A model generated the notes under the pieces. That model saw only the letters and a program-made list of their open reading frames with translations. It did not search any database and was not told where the DNA came from. The position numbers were made by a program, and so were the translations under genes. DNA of 13,141 nt from Oscillibacter sp. Lineage in GTDB: Bacteria > Bacillota > Clostridia > Oscillospirales > Oscillospiraceae. The stretch covers positions 2,297-15,437 of the forward strand of contig DPGF01000094.1 in the NCBI GenBank assembly GCA_003522105.1, read 5' to 3'. Below are positions 1-6,400 of this stretch, one piece after another (the first letter of the stretch is position 1; every line of letters begins with the position of its first letter).

Positions 1-116
1 AAGAAGGCCATATACGTCGTGCCATTATGCTCGAGCGCGTCGACGTATTCCAGCTCTATATCGTTGCCCTCGTCATCGGTCAGCGTGACGAAATTGGGGC
101 CGAACTCATCGTTCAT
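1..116 (-). CDS. DUF1292 family protein (partial, N-terminal 38 residues)
   Basis: This small acidic protein starts at an ATG read from 116 to 114 and runs off the left edge, so only its first 38 codons are visible. The residues seen begin MNDEFGPNFVTLTDDEGND and continue with an ELEYVDALEHNGTTYMAF-type stretch. That is the DUF1292 pattern (YrzB-like), in which a short beta-strand segment centred on 'VTLxDDEG...E...' is followed by 'eyngk.Y..f'. The function of the family is unknown. In many Firmicutes the gene lies near alaS and ruvX, which cannot be checked here. The start is supported by AGGAGGTG about 6-7 bases upstream and by a near-consensus promoter at 148-176. It is transcribed divergently from the PBP gene. 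The family assignment is fairly secure; no function is claimed. Confidence 0.75.
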   Translation of the reverse strand, partial: MNDEFGPNFVTLTDDEGNDIELEYVDALEHNGTTYMAF

Positions 117-147
117 GGGGGAACACCTCCTGTGATTTTGTGAGTGC

Positions 148-176
148 ATTATACCGCACTTTTTGCAAAAATGCAA
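148..176 (-). promoter_or_regulatory. Sigma-A-type promoter for the DUF1292 gene
   Basis: Read on the minus strand there is a -35 box TTGCAT (176-171), a 17-base spacer and a perfect -10 box TATAAT (153-148). Transcription would start near position 141, giving a short leader that carries AGGAGGTG before the ATG at 116. The box quality and ideal spacing make this one of the best promoters in the window. Confidence 0.75.
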
Positions 177-193
177 GACAAGATACGCACCAC

Positions 194-224
194 TTGACAG
201 CCGTGCTATACTATATTCTGTATC
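194..224 (+). promoter_or_regulatory. Probable promoter region of the PBP gene
   Basis: A perfect -35 hexamer TTGACA lies at 194-199. With an 18-base spacer the matching -10 would be the mediocre CTGTAT (218-223). Separately, TGCTATACT at 204-212 is a good extended -10 element that needs no -35 box. The two readings are mutually exclusive and the sequence does not decide between them. Either would give a leader of about 60 bases before the PBP start at 286. Confidence 0.4.
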
Positions 225-240
225 ACTATTGAAAATCGGC

Positions 241-258
241 TATGCGCGCTTGCGCATA
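241..258 (+). other. Small perfect hairpin in the PBP leader
   Basis: TATGCGC and GCGCATA form a perfect 7-bp stem around a GCTT tetraloop, ending about 10 bases before the AAAGGAGG ribosome binding site of the PBP gene. It is followed by only a short T-rich stretch (TTTCT), so it is a weak terminator at best. It may stabilise the message or tune translation; this is inference. Confidence 0.35.
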
Positions 259-285
259 TTTCTATCGCAAAGGAGGAGGCGCTTT

Positions 286-2883
286 ATGGAAGAAAACCGC
301 GCAGAAAACCAGACGCCCCAAAGACAGCACGCACAGGCAAAGACGCATCAGGCGCACAAGAAGAAAGGCGGAACAGCCAAGAAGGTCATCGGCACCATTC
401 TGGCCATCGGCCTTACCACATGTTTGATGTTCTTCGCCATCTTTATGATCTATGTCCACACGTCACTTGACCTTGATGTGGATATCTCAGCCTACACGCT
501 CAAGCAGAGCTCGACGGTCTACTATCAGGACAAGACGAGCGGGGAGTGGGTGGAGCTGACGAAGCTCCACGGCGTGGAAAACCGCACGCTCGTCAGCATC
601 GACGATATTCCCAAGCACGTGCAGGAAGCGCTCATCTCCATTGAGGACGAGCGTTTTGAAAGCCACCACGGTGTAGACTGGAAGAGCACGGCGAAGGCCA
701 TTCTTGGCAAGCTCACTGGCAGCTCGACGCGCGGCGGCTCGACGATCTCCCAGCAGGTCATCAAAAACACGACCGGCGACAACGAGGTGACCATCAAGCG
801 CAAGGTGAGGGAGATCTTCCGTGCGCTGCGCCTCGAGAAGAATTATTCGAAGGACGAGATCCTCGAGACCTACCTGAACCTCGTCTACTTCGGCAACGGC
901 TGCAACGGTATTGAGGCCGCGGCGGAGAGCTACTTCGGCAAGACCGTCGGCGAGCTGTCGATCGCCGAGGCTGCGTCCATCGTCGGCATCACGCAGTTTC
1001 CCTATAAATATGACCCGTCGCGCGGCGACTGGTACCGCGAGCAGAACAAGGAGCGCCAGCTTACCGTTCTTTATAAGATGCACGAGCTTGGCAAGATCAG
1101 CGACGAAGAGTATGAGCAGGCAAAGGTCGAGCCGCTCGTCTTCTCCTGGGATCCGGGTTTTGTTCCTTCTGCGGGGGTTGCAAGCAGGGTGGATACCGCC
1201 TCGAGCACGGAGTATGACTCCTACTTTGTTGAGCGCATGTTCAACGACATCGTCGCCGATATGCACGAACAGTTCGGCTATGATGAGAAGGTCGCAAAGG
1301 ACCTGCTCTACACCGGCGGCTACTCCATCTACTGCACGGTCGATCCCAAAGTGCAGTCCATCGTGGAAAGCGTCTATGCCGACCGCAATAACCTGAACTA
1401 TACGTCCTCCAAGGGCCAGCAGCTTCAGTCCGGCGCAACGATCATTGACAATACGACGGGCGACATCGTGGCCGTTGCGGGTCGTGTGGGCGAGCGAGAG
1501 GGCCGCTTCCTGCTCGACTATTCGACCGTTGTGCGTCAGTGCGGTTCTGCCATCAAGCCTTTGAGCGTCTATGCGCCCGCGCTGGACGACGGCGTCATCA
1601 CGCCCGCGAGCGTCATCGACGACTATCCCGTTGAAATGCTCGGCGGCAGCATCTGGCCGGTGAACGCCTACTCAGGTTATCGCAGCATTATGACGCTGCA
1701 AGACGCCATCCGCAATTCGTCGAACCCCACGGCGGTGCGCACGGCCATGAAGCTGACGCTGCCCGCGTCCTACGCGTTCATGACCGAGAAACTCAGCTTC
1801 TCGACGCTGACAAACGATGATCTGACGGCGGCGGGCGCACTGGCGCTCGGCGGCCTTTCCAAGGGCGTGACCACGCGCGAGATGGCGGCGGCCTATGCCT
1901 CCTTTGCCCGCGGCGGCATTTACACAACGCCGCGCACCTACACCGAAGTGCGCGACCACAACGGCAATGTCATTCTGGACAATAAGAGCGAGTCTCATGC
2001 TGCGATGAAGGAAAGCACTGCCTATTCGATGAACGAGCTGCTTAAAAACGTTGTGCGCAACGGTACGGGTACGGGTGCAAACTTCTCCGGCATGACCATC
2101 GCCGGTAAGACAGGTTCGACCAACAGCAACAACGACCGTTACTTCGTCGGTTACACGCCGTATTATACGGCGGCGGTCTGGGTCGGCTACGATACGCCGA
2201 CGCGCATCGTGGCGAGCGGCAACCCTGCCGCCACGCTCTGGAAGACCTTTATGAGCAAGGTCCACGAGGGGCTGCCCAACAAGGACTTTGACGTTGGCAG
2301 CGGCGATATGGTCAGCGTGACGGTCTGCACGCAGACGGGACTGCTGGCATCTTCCGGCTGCCCCGCGCAGACGGTCAAGGTTGCAAAGGATTATGCGCCA
2401 AAGCTGTCCTGCGACGCGCACATCAGCGTGACGGTCTGTGCAGACTCCGGCATGCTTGCTTCCGACTACTGCCCGAATATCACGACGGCCTATGTGCTCG
2501 ATCTGAGCCAGCCGAACGTCAGCGCCGGCTGGGGCTATACGCGTGAGCTGCTCACAACGCCCCTCAGCGCGGCGATGCAGGCAACGTATCAGGCACAGCT
2601 TGCGGAGGGGCTCATTTCGGCGATCCCCGCGGGCGAGCCGGTGCGCACGAACAGCGGCACGGTGCAGCTATACAGCGACCTCATGTACAGCGGTATGTGT
2701 ACTACGCATACAACGCCGCTTGAGCCTACGCCGGATCCGGACGCTCCGGATGATACCGGCAACGGCGGTGAGGGCGGCACGCAGACGCCCGGTGACAACA
2801 CGGGTACCGCAGGCGAGAGCGCAAGCGGTGACAACGGACAGTTCCTCGATTGGCTGCTCAACAGCGGTAATACGGGGCATTGA
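286..2883 (+). CDS. Class A penicillin-binding protein (PBP1A-like)
   Basis: This bifunctional peptidoglycan synthase polymerises lipid II into glycan strands and cross-links their peptides outside the membrane. The 865-residue protein has a short basic cytoplasmic tail (to about residue 33), one membrane anchor (about 34-57), a GT51 glycosyltransferase domain and a transpeptidase domain. GT51 motifs are EDERFESHHG (120-129, E120 the expected catalytic Glu), RGGSTISQQ (149-157) and the RKVREIFRALRLEKNYSKDE region. Transpeptidase motifs are SAIK (421-424, S421 the acylated Ser), SSN (478-480) and KTG (608-610). After the KTG come two related Cys-pair segments (about 676-692 and 713-730), then a Pro/Asp/Gly-rich low-complexity tail from about 811. 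The ATG at 286 is chosen because AAAGGAGG lies at 269-276 with good spacing; the in-frame ATG at 163 has no ribosome binding site and lies upstream of the likely promoter. Confidence 0.95.
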   Translation: MEENRAENQTPQRQHAQAKTHQAHKKKGGTAKKVIGTILAIGLTTCLMFFAIFMIYVHTSLDLDVDISAYTLKQSSTVYYQDKTSGEWVELTKLHGVENRTLVSIDDIPKHVQEALISIEDERFESHHGVDWKSTAKAILGKLTGSSTRGGSTISQQVIKNTTGDNEVTIKRKVREIFRALRLEKNYSKDEILETYLNLVYFGNGCNGIEAAAESYFGKTVGELSIAEAASIVGITQFPYKYDPSRGDWYREQNKERQLTVLYKMHELGKISDEEYEQAKVEPLVFSWDPGFVPSAGVASRVDTASSTEYDSYFVERMFNDIVADMHEQFGYDEKVAKDLLYTGGYSIYCTVDPKVQSIVESVYADRNNLNYTSSKGQQLQSGATIIDNTTGDIVAVAGRVGEREGRFLLDYSTVVRQCGSAIKPLSVYAPALDDGVITPASVIDDYPVEMLGGSIWPVNAYSGYRSIMTLQDAIRNSSNPTAVRTAMKLTLPASYAFMTEKLSFSTLTNDDLTAAGALALGGLSKGVTTREMAAAYASFARGGIYTTPRTYTEVRDHNGNVILDNKSESHAAMKESTAYSMNELLKNVVRNGTGTGANFSGMTIAGKTGSTNSNNDRYFVGYTPYYTAAVWVGYDTPTRIVASGNPAATLWKTFMSKVHEGLPNKDFDVGSGDMVSVTVCTQTGLLASSGCPAQTVKVAKDYAPKLSCDAHISVTVCADSGMLASDYCPNITTAYVLDLSQPNVSAGWGYTRELLTTPLSAAMQATYQAQLAEGLISAIPAGEPVRTNSGTVQLYSDLMYSGMCTTHTTPLEPTPDPDAPDDTGNGGEGGTQTPGDNTGTAGESASGDNGQFLDWLLNSGNTGH

Positions 2884-2886
2884 CAT

Positions 2887-2921
2887 AAAAAAGAGAACGA
2901 CGATCCGTCGTTCTCTTTTTT
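2887..2921. terminator. Bidirectional intrinsic terminator between the PBP and ytvI-like genes
   Basis: A perfect palindrome has a 10-bp stem GAGAACGACG/CGTCGTTCTC around an ATC loop, extended by six A-T pairs. It therefore ends in a six-base T run on both strands. It starts 4 bases after the PBP stop codon. The TAA stop of the convergent minus-strand gene (2922-2920) overlaps its last bases. Confidence 0.9.
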
Positions 2922-3993
2922 ATGCCTTTTCCGGGCGCGTATTCCGGATCTGCGAAAGCAGCAGCAGAAAAAAGGGGAAGAGCACCATTCCTGCGATACC
3001 GAATGTGCAGTAGCCGAGGTACATTGCAAAAAGAGACACGACCGGCGGCAGTCCCGCCTGCGCGGAGAGCAGCCGTGGCTCAAGCGTGTTGCGCGTGATG
3101 AGCGTGCAGAGGTAGAGCGCAAGCAGAACGATCGCCCGGGGCGGAAAGCCAAACAGCAGTGTGACAAGCGCCCACGGCACAAGCGCCGTTCCCGTGCCAA
3201 AGACGGGCAGCGCGTCGAGCAGTGTGATGAGGAAGGCGAGCAGCAGGGAATAGCGCTGACGAATGAGAAGAAAGCCCACCAGAAGTTCTGAAAATGTGAT
3301 AAGAGACAGCGTCGCCTGCGCGCGCAGCCACCGTGCGAGCGAGCGCATCACGCCGTCGCGCAGGCGAAGGAGTTTTTGCATGGCGATCTGCGGTATGCTG
3401 CGCTCAAGTGCCGAGCAAAGCTCGGGATACGAAGCGGCGGTGAAAAAGAGCGCCAGTACGCAGGTTGCGACTGCAAGCACGCTGCCGGGCAGCGTCGCTG
3501 CCGCTGCGGTGAGCGCACCGACCGCCCGCTCAGACAGTGCGCGCAGCAGGCTGTCGGCGTCCGTTATGACCTGTAAAAACTGCTCGTGCAGGAAGCGGCT
3601 GAACCATTCGGGGCTTGCTGCGCTGAAGCGCTCCAGCCGGGAAAGAAGATCGTTCGCCGCAGCTGGGATCGCGTCGAAAAACGCCGGGGCGGCGGAGAGC
3701 AGCGCACTCATCTGCGCGAGCAGCGTGGACCACAGGAGCGACAGCAGCCCTCCGAGGAGAAAGAGAAGCGTCAGCGTTAGGATCAGCGCGGAAAAGCTGC
3801 GCTGGAAGCGCAGCCGCCGCTGCAAATGCAGCACGAGCGGTTCCAGCAGCGATGCAATCAGAAATGCCAGCAGAAACGGCAGACACCAGGGCAGAAGATA
3901 GCGGAAAAGACAGTAGAAAAGCGCCGCACCCGCAAACGCCGTGAGTGTCAGCAGCAGAAAGCGCCGGAGCGTGTTTTCATTCAAGTTTTGCAT
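2920..3993 (-). CDS. ytvI: AI-2E family membrane protein, YtvI-like (sporulation integral membrane protein)
   Basis: This is a 357-residue, very hydrophobic protein with about seven or eight membrane segments: roughly 12-30, 34-52, 67-90, 165-188, 227-245, 248-275, 285-302 and 317-345. A mainly amphipathic stretch at about 95-160 is typical of the AI-2E/PerM fold. The C-terminal half carries the family signatures LLDALPVFGTGTALVPWAL (258-276) and RNTLEPRLLSAQAGLPP (301-317). These resemble Bacillus YtvI, a sporulation-associated member whose transported substrate is unknown; the subfamily call is inference. The start is uncertain. The ATG at 3993 has its purine-rich site (AGAGAGGA) almost touching it, whereas an in-frame TTG three codons in (3984) has better spacing. 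It converges on the PBP gene and diverges from the ACT protein gene. I see no good minus-strand promoter in the 89-base gap. Confidence 0.85.
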   Translation of the reverse strand: MQNLNENTLRRFLLLTLTAFAGAALFYCLFRYLLPWCLPFLLAFLIASLLEPLVLHLQRRLRFQRSFSALILTLTLLFLLGGLLSLLWSTLLAQMSALLSAAPAFFDAIPAAANDLLSRLERFSAASPEWFSRFLHEQFLQVITDADSLLRALSERAVGALTAAAATLPGSVLAVATCVLALFFTAASYPELCSALERSIPQIAMQKLLRLRDGVMRSLARWLRAQATLSLITFSELLVGFLLIRQRYSLLLAFLITLLDALPVFGTGTALVPWALVTLLFGFPPRAIVLLALYLCTLITRNTLEPRLLSAQAGLPPVVSLFAMYLGYCTFGIAGMVLFPFFLLLLSQIRNTRPEKA

Positions 3994-4012
3994 TCCTCTC
4001 TTTGAAAAAATG

Positions 4013-4041
4013 TTGCATTATCAATCGGGATATGCTAAAAT
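4013..4041 (+). promoter_or_regulatory. Promoter of the ACT-protein/aspartate kinase unit
   Basis: TTGCAT (4013-4018), a 17-base spacer and TAAAAT (4036-4041) form a good sigma-A-type promoter. The TGC just before the -10 also makes it an extended -10. The predicted start near 4048 leaves a leader of about 35 bases before the ATG at 4083. Confidence 0.7.
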
Positions 4042-4082
4042 CCTGCCATATAAAGACAGATGACCGTATAGGAGAAACAATT

Positions 4083-4523
4083 ATGGCGCCTGCAACAAAG
4101 TTTTATCTGGTCTCGGCAGATGCTCTGCCGGAAATTTTTATCAAGGTGGCGGAGGCAAAGCGCATGCTCCAGTCCGGAGAGGTGCGCACTGCGGGCGACG
4201 CCGCCCGTGCCGTCGGCATCAGCCGCAGCGCATTTTATAAGTACCGCGATGCGGTGCGCCCTTTCAATGACATGAAGACCGGCCGCATCATCACGTTCTA
4301 CGCGATGCTCAAGAACAACCCCGGTGTATTGTCCAATGTCCTTTCTATTTTTGCCGGTTCCGGCGCAAATATTCTGACCATCAACCAGAGCATTCCCACC
4401 AACGGCTGCGCCGCGGTGACGATCTCTGCCGAAACGTCGGAGATGCAGGAATCCATCGAGGAGATGATGGCGCATGCCATGTCGCTCGAGGGCGTGGTGC
4501 GCTTCGATATCCTCGCGGCCTGA
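4083..4523 (+). CDS. pheB: ACT domain-containing protein, PheB/UPF0735 type
   Basis: This 146-residue protein has an N-terminal helix-turn-helix-like segment, AGDAARAVGISRSAFYKYRDAV (37-58), followed by an ACT domain (about 68-145) that starts RIITFYAMLKNNPGVLSNVL. The layout and wording, including FYLVSADALPE at the start and ISRSAFYKYRDAV in the middle, match Bacillus PheB, which lies next to pheA. ACT domains bind amino acids and often give feedback control. What PheB itself does is poorly defined, so a regulatory role in aspartate-family or aromatic synthesis is inference. The start is fixed by AGGAG (4070-4074) eight bases before the ATG; a longer reading frame opening at 3945 lies upstream of the promoter. 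An aspartate kinase gene follows after 89 bases that contain a strong terminator. Family call secure, function not. Confidence 0.88.
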   Translation: MAPATKFYLVSADALPEIFIKVAEAKRMLQSGEVRTAGDAARAVGISRSAFYKYRDAVRPFNDMKTGRIITFYAMLKNNPGVLSNVLSIFAGSGANILTINQSIPTNGCAAVTISAETSEMQESIEEMMAHAMSLEGVVRFDILAA

Positions 4524-4552
4524 ATCACCCCGGCTCATACAATTTCATACGC

Positions 4553-4596
4553 TGGATTGGCGGCTGCTGCTATGGCGTGCTGCCAATCCATTTTTT
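4553..4596 (+). terminator. Intrinsic terminator or attenuator ahead of the aspartate kinase gene
   Basis: TGGATTGGC (4553-4561) pairs perfectly with GCCAATCCA (4582-4590). A few more inner pairs (a G-U, then G-C and C-G) extend the stem before the loop, and TTTTTT follows at 4591-4596. The T run ends 16 bases before the aspartate kinase ATG at 4613, and I see no convincing promoter between the ACT gene and the kinase. It could end the ACT transcript, or act as an attenuator that limits read-through into the kinase. Confidence 0.8.
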
Positions 4597-4612
4597 GTTG
4601 GAAGTGGTTCTG

Positions 4613-5593
4613 ATGAGCCTGATCGTACAGAAATTCGGCGGCAGCTCCGTGCGCGATCACGAGCATCTTCTGCGCATGGCGCGGATCGTCAATGGAAACG
4701 TTGACAGGGGCGATGAGGTGCTTGTCGTCCTCTCCGCGCAGGGAGATACGACGGACGAACTGCTGCAAAAGGCAAAGGAGATGAGTGCCGCGCCCTCGCC
4801 GCGCGAGCTTGACATGCTGCTCTCTGCGGGGGAGCAGATGAGCGCCGCGCTCGGCGCGATGGCGCTCGAGTCCATCGGCGTTCCCGCTGTGTCGCTCTGT
4901 GCCTGGCAGATCCCCATCGAGACGGACGGCGCGCATACGAGCGCGCGGATCGAGCACATCGGTCTTGCACGTCTGGAACGGGAACTGGGGCGTGGGCGCG
5001 TCGTGGTCGCGGCGGGGTTTCAAGGGATCGACAAGGCAGGGGATATCACAACGCTCGGACGCGGCGGCTCTGACACAAGCGCTGTGGCGCTTGCAGCGGC
5101 GCTGCACGCCGATGCGCTGCACATCTATACCGATGTGGACGGCATTTTTTCATCTGACCCGCGCATTTGTCCCAATGCCGTGCGCCGCCCGCGCATTTCG
5201 TATGACGACATGCTGCTGCTCGCGCAGAAGGGCGCACAGGTGCTGCATGACCGCAGCGTCGCGCTTGCGCAGGCGGGCGGCGTTCCCATCGTGGTGAGAT
5301 CATGCGGGGAGAAGAGCGAAGGCAGTGTTGTCTGCAAGGCGGGGGAGGAAGGCCCCATCACCGGCGTGACGCAGAAAAAAAGCGACCGCTCGCAGCTTGC
5401 GGTCATCACGGCGGTGGGCGGCGCGCTGCCGGACAGCGCATACGAGCACAAAGCCGCCGCCGCGCTTGCACGCAGCGGCGTGAGTGTTTCCGCTGTCGTT
5501 ACCGGCGAGCGTTTTCTGAGCATTTTTGTGCCGCGCGAGGAATCCGACCGCGCGCTGCGGATCGTACACGACGCACTGATCGCCGCGGAATGA
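4613..5593 (+). CDS. lysC: Aspartate kinase, short form with a single ACT domain
   Basis: The enzyme phosphorylates L-aspartate to aspartyl phosphate, the first step to lysine, diaminopimelate, threonine and methionine. The 326-residue product has clear amino acid kinase motifs: KFGGSSV (7-13), SAGEQMSAAL (71-80), AGFQG (134-138), TTLGRGGSDTSA (146-157), YTDVDGI (172-178) and DPR (182-184). The usual enzyme is about 400 residues with two C-terminal ACT domains. Here only about 75 residues follow GPITGVT (247-253). They resemble the last ACT unit, with a central SGVSVSAVVTGERFLSIFV stretch, so one ACT domain seems to be missing. The ATG at 4613 gives the family's normal N-terminus; its ribosome site (GGAAG, 4600-4604) is weak. 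The kinase core looks intact, so activity is expected, perhaps with altered feedback control. Which pathway-specific isozyme it is cannot be told. Confidence 0.92.
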   Translation: MSLIVQKFGGSSVRDHEHLLRMARIVNGNVDRGDEVLVVLSAQGDTTDELLQKAKEMSAAPSPRELDMLLSAGEQMSAALGAMALESIGVPAVSLCAWQIPIETDGAHTSARIEHIGLARLERELGRGRVVVAAGFQGIDKAGDITTLGRGGSDTSAVALAAALHADALHIYTDVDGIFSSDPRICPNAVRRPRISYDDMLLLAQKGAQVLHDRSVALAQAGGVPIVVRSCGEKSEGSVVCKAGEEGPITGVTQKKSDRSQLAVITAVGGALPDSAYEHKAAAALARSGVSVSAVVTGERFLSIFVPREESDRALRIVHDALIAAE

Positions 5594-5594
5594 A

Positions 5595-5632
5595 ACAAGA
5601 CCCGTTGGATGCTCCAACGGGTCTTGTCTTTT
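5595..5632 (+). terminator. Intrinsic terminator of the aspartate kinase gene
   Basis: CAAGACCCGTTGGA (5596-5609) and TCCAACGGGTCTTG (5613-5626) form a perfect 14-bp stem around a TGC loop, followed by TCTTTT. It starts right after the TGA stop. In the minus direction, for queH, the trailing T run is poorer (TTGTTTC), but the stem may still help termination there. Confidence 0.9.
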
Positions 5633-5641
5633 GCAATTCAC

Positions 5642-6208
5642 TTATTCTTCGGCGTAGCGCTTTTTTGCCTTTTCGATCTTCGTTTCGTAGCGGTCCTCTT
5701 CAGAGAAGATGCAGCCGCAGTATTTCTGCATATAAAGCCCCATCTCACGCGCCTTGTTCTGCCCCTCGCGGAAGCCGGGGCGAAAGTCGCGGTAATAGAA
5801 GGGAACACCGTATTTCTTGCCCATCGTCTCGCCAACAGCCTTTAAAAGCTCGTGATCCTGATAGGGAGAGATGAGCAGTGACGAGGTGAAGGCGTCGTAG
5901 CCGTGGTCGGCGGCATATTTGGCCGCCGTACCGAGGCGGATCGTGTAGCAGTGCGCGCAGCGATGGTCAATGTCGGCGCTCACGGCGCGGACAAAGTCGC
6001 GCAGGCCGTAATCCTCTAAAATATGCACAGCAAGATGCTCTTTTTCGCCGTATTCGAGCAGCGTGCGGCGGCGCGCGTCGTATTCCGTCCAGGGGTGGAT
6101 ATTGGGGTTGAACCAGAGCGAGGTGGGCTCGATGCCCTCAGCGCGCAGCGTGTCTACGCAATAGACCGAGCAGGGGGCGCAGCAGGAGTGCAAAAGCAAT
6201 TTATCCAT
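5642..6208 (-). CDS. queH: Epoxyqueuosine reductase QueH
   Basis: QueH reduces epoxyqueuosine to queuosine at the tRNA wobble position, the last step of queuosine synthesis, and replaces the unrelated QueG in many bacteria. The 188-residue product has the family's cysteine sets: HSCCAPC (7-13, with C9, C10 and C13), HRCAHC (82-87) and KYCGC (162-166). In the known family these bind an iron-sulfur cluster and an additional metal. Other conserved parts are FNPNIHPWTEY (33-43) and TSSLLISPYQDH (108-119). The ATG at 6208 is chosen because it places the Cys motif near the N-terminus as usual. The ribosome binding site is weak, since the only AGGA lies about 16 bases upstream. In-frame ATGs at 6265 and nearby would add a non-family extension. 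It stands alone on the minus strand, convergent with the kinase gene and divergent from the methyltransferase operon. Confidence 0.92.
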   Translation of the reverse strand: MDKLLLHSCCAPCSVYCVDTLRAEGIEPTSLWFNPNIHPWTEYDARRRTLLEYGEKEHLAVHILEDYGLRDFVRAVSADIDHRCAHCYTIRLGTAAKYAADHGYDAFTSSLLISPYQDHELLKAVGETMGKKYGVPFYYRDFRPGFREGQNKAREMGLYMQKYCGCIFSEEDRYETKIEKAKKRYAEE

Positions 6209-6242
6209 GAAAAAAGACCGGCTTTCCTGTATCGTTTCCGCC

Positions 6243-6271
6243 AGCATAGCACAGATGCGCAGCAAAGTCCA
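6243..6271 (-). promoter_or_regulatory. Possible promoter of queH
   Basis: On the minus strand there is TGGACT (6271-6266), a 17-base spacer and TATGCT (6248-6243), preceded by TGC so that it forms an extended -10. The boxes are imperfect, but spacing and position suit a transcript starting about 28 bases before the queH ATG. It would exclude the upstream in-frame ATG at 6265. Confidence 0.4.
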
Positions 6272-6316
6272 TGGTAAAAGAAGCGGAACTCTTAAATAAA
6301 GTATCGTTCATGATTT

Positions 6317-6363
6317 ATACATTGACTATTCAATCTCGTGCGTAGTATAATACATTGATTATT
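6317..6363 (+). repeat. Pair of 14-base direct repeats around the methyltransferase promoter
   Basis: ATACATTGACTATT (6317-6330) and ATACATTGATTATT (6350-6363) differ at one base and are 33 bp apart, about three helical turns. The first copy contains the -35 box and the second covers the predicted transcription start. An imperfect inverted repeat, GTTCATGAT (6306-6314) and ATTATGAAC (6361-6369), encloses the region. The placement suits an operator for a repressor, though the AT-rich sequence could also produce this by chance. Confidence 0.45.
6322..6351 (+). promoter_or_regulatory. Promoter of the methyltransferase-ECF-truA-clp gene run
   Basis: TTGACT (6322-6327) and a perfect TATAAT (6346-6351) are separated by 18 bases, giving a start near 6358 and a leader of about 43 bases. 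It is the only good promoter I see for the eight plus-strand genes that follow. No intrinsic terminator is visible among them. Confidence 0.75.
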
Positions 6364-6400
6364 ATGAACAAGTATGCCCATGCGGCAAAGGAGAAAGTGT

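Noticed and set aside
163..285. Upstream in-frame start that would add 41 residues to the PBP
   Set aside because: It has no ribosome binding site, overlaps the likely promoter, and adds an extension unlike the family; AAAGGAGG before 286 is decisive.
117..285. Riboswitch or T-box in the PBP leader
   Set aside because: The leader from the predicted start is only about 60 bases and contains one short hairpin; there is no T-box motif or recognisable riboswitch core.
487..1266. Long open frame on the minus strand opposite the PBP gene, 259 codons
   Set aside because: It lies wholly antisense to the conserved GT51 region, has Arg/Leu/Val-rich content without recognisable motifs, and no good ribosome site. 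GC-rich codon bias opens such frames routinely.
4577..4612. GTG start adding 12 residues to the aspartate kinase
   Set aside because: It lies inside the terminator hairpin, and the family N-terminus begins at the ATG at 4613.
4613..5593. Frameshift or truncation as the reason for the short aspartate kinase
   Set aside because: The C-terminal end looks like a normal ACT domain end and is followed at once by a stop and a perfect terminator. No ACT-like sequence is left over downstream, so an internal absence fits better.
6209..6400. Small gene, RNA gene or riboswitch in the 192-base queH-methyltransferase gap
   Set aside because: The gap is explained by two divergent promoters and the repeats around one of them; no coding frame with a ribosome site and no stable multi-stem fold was seen.
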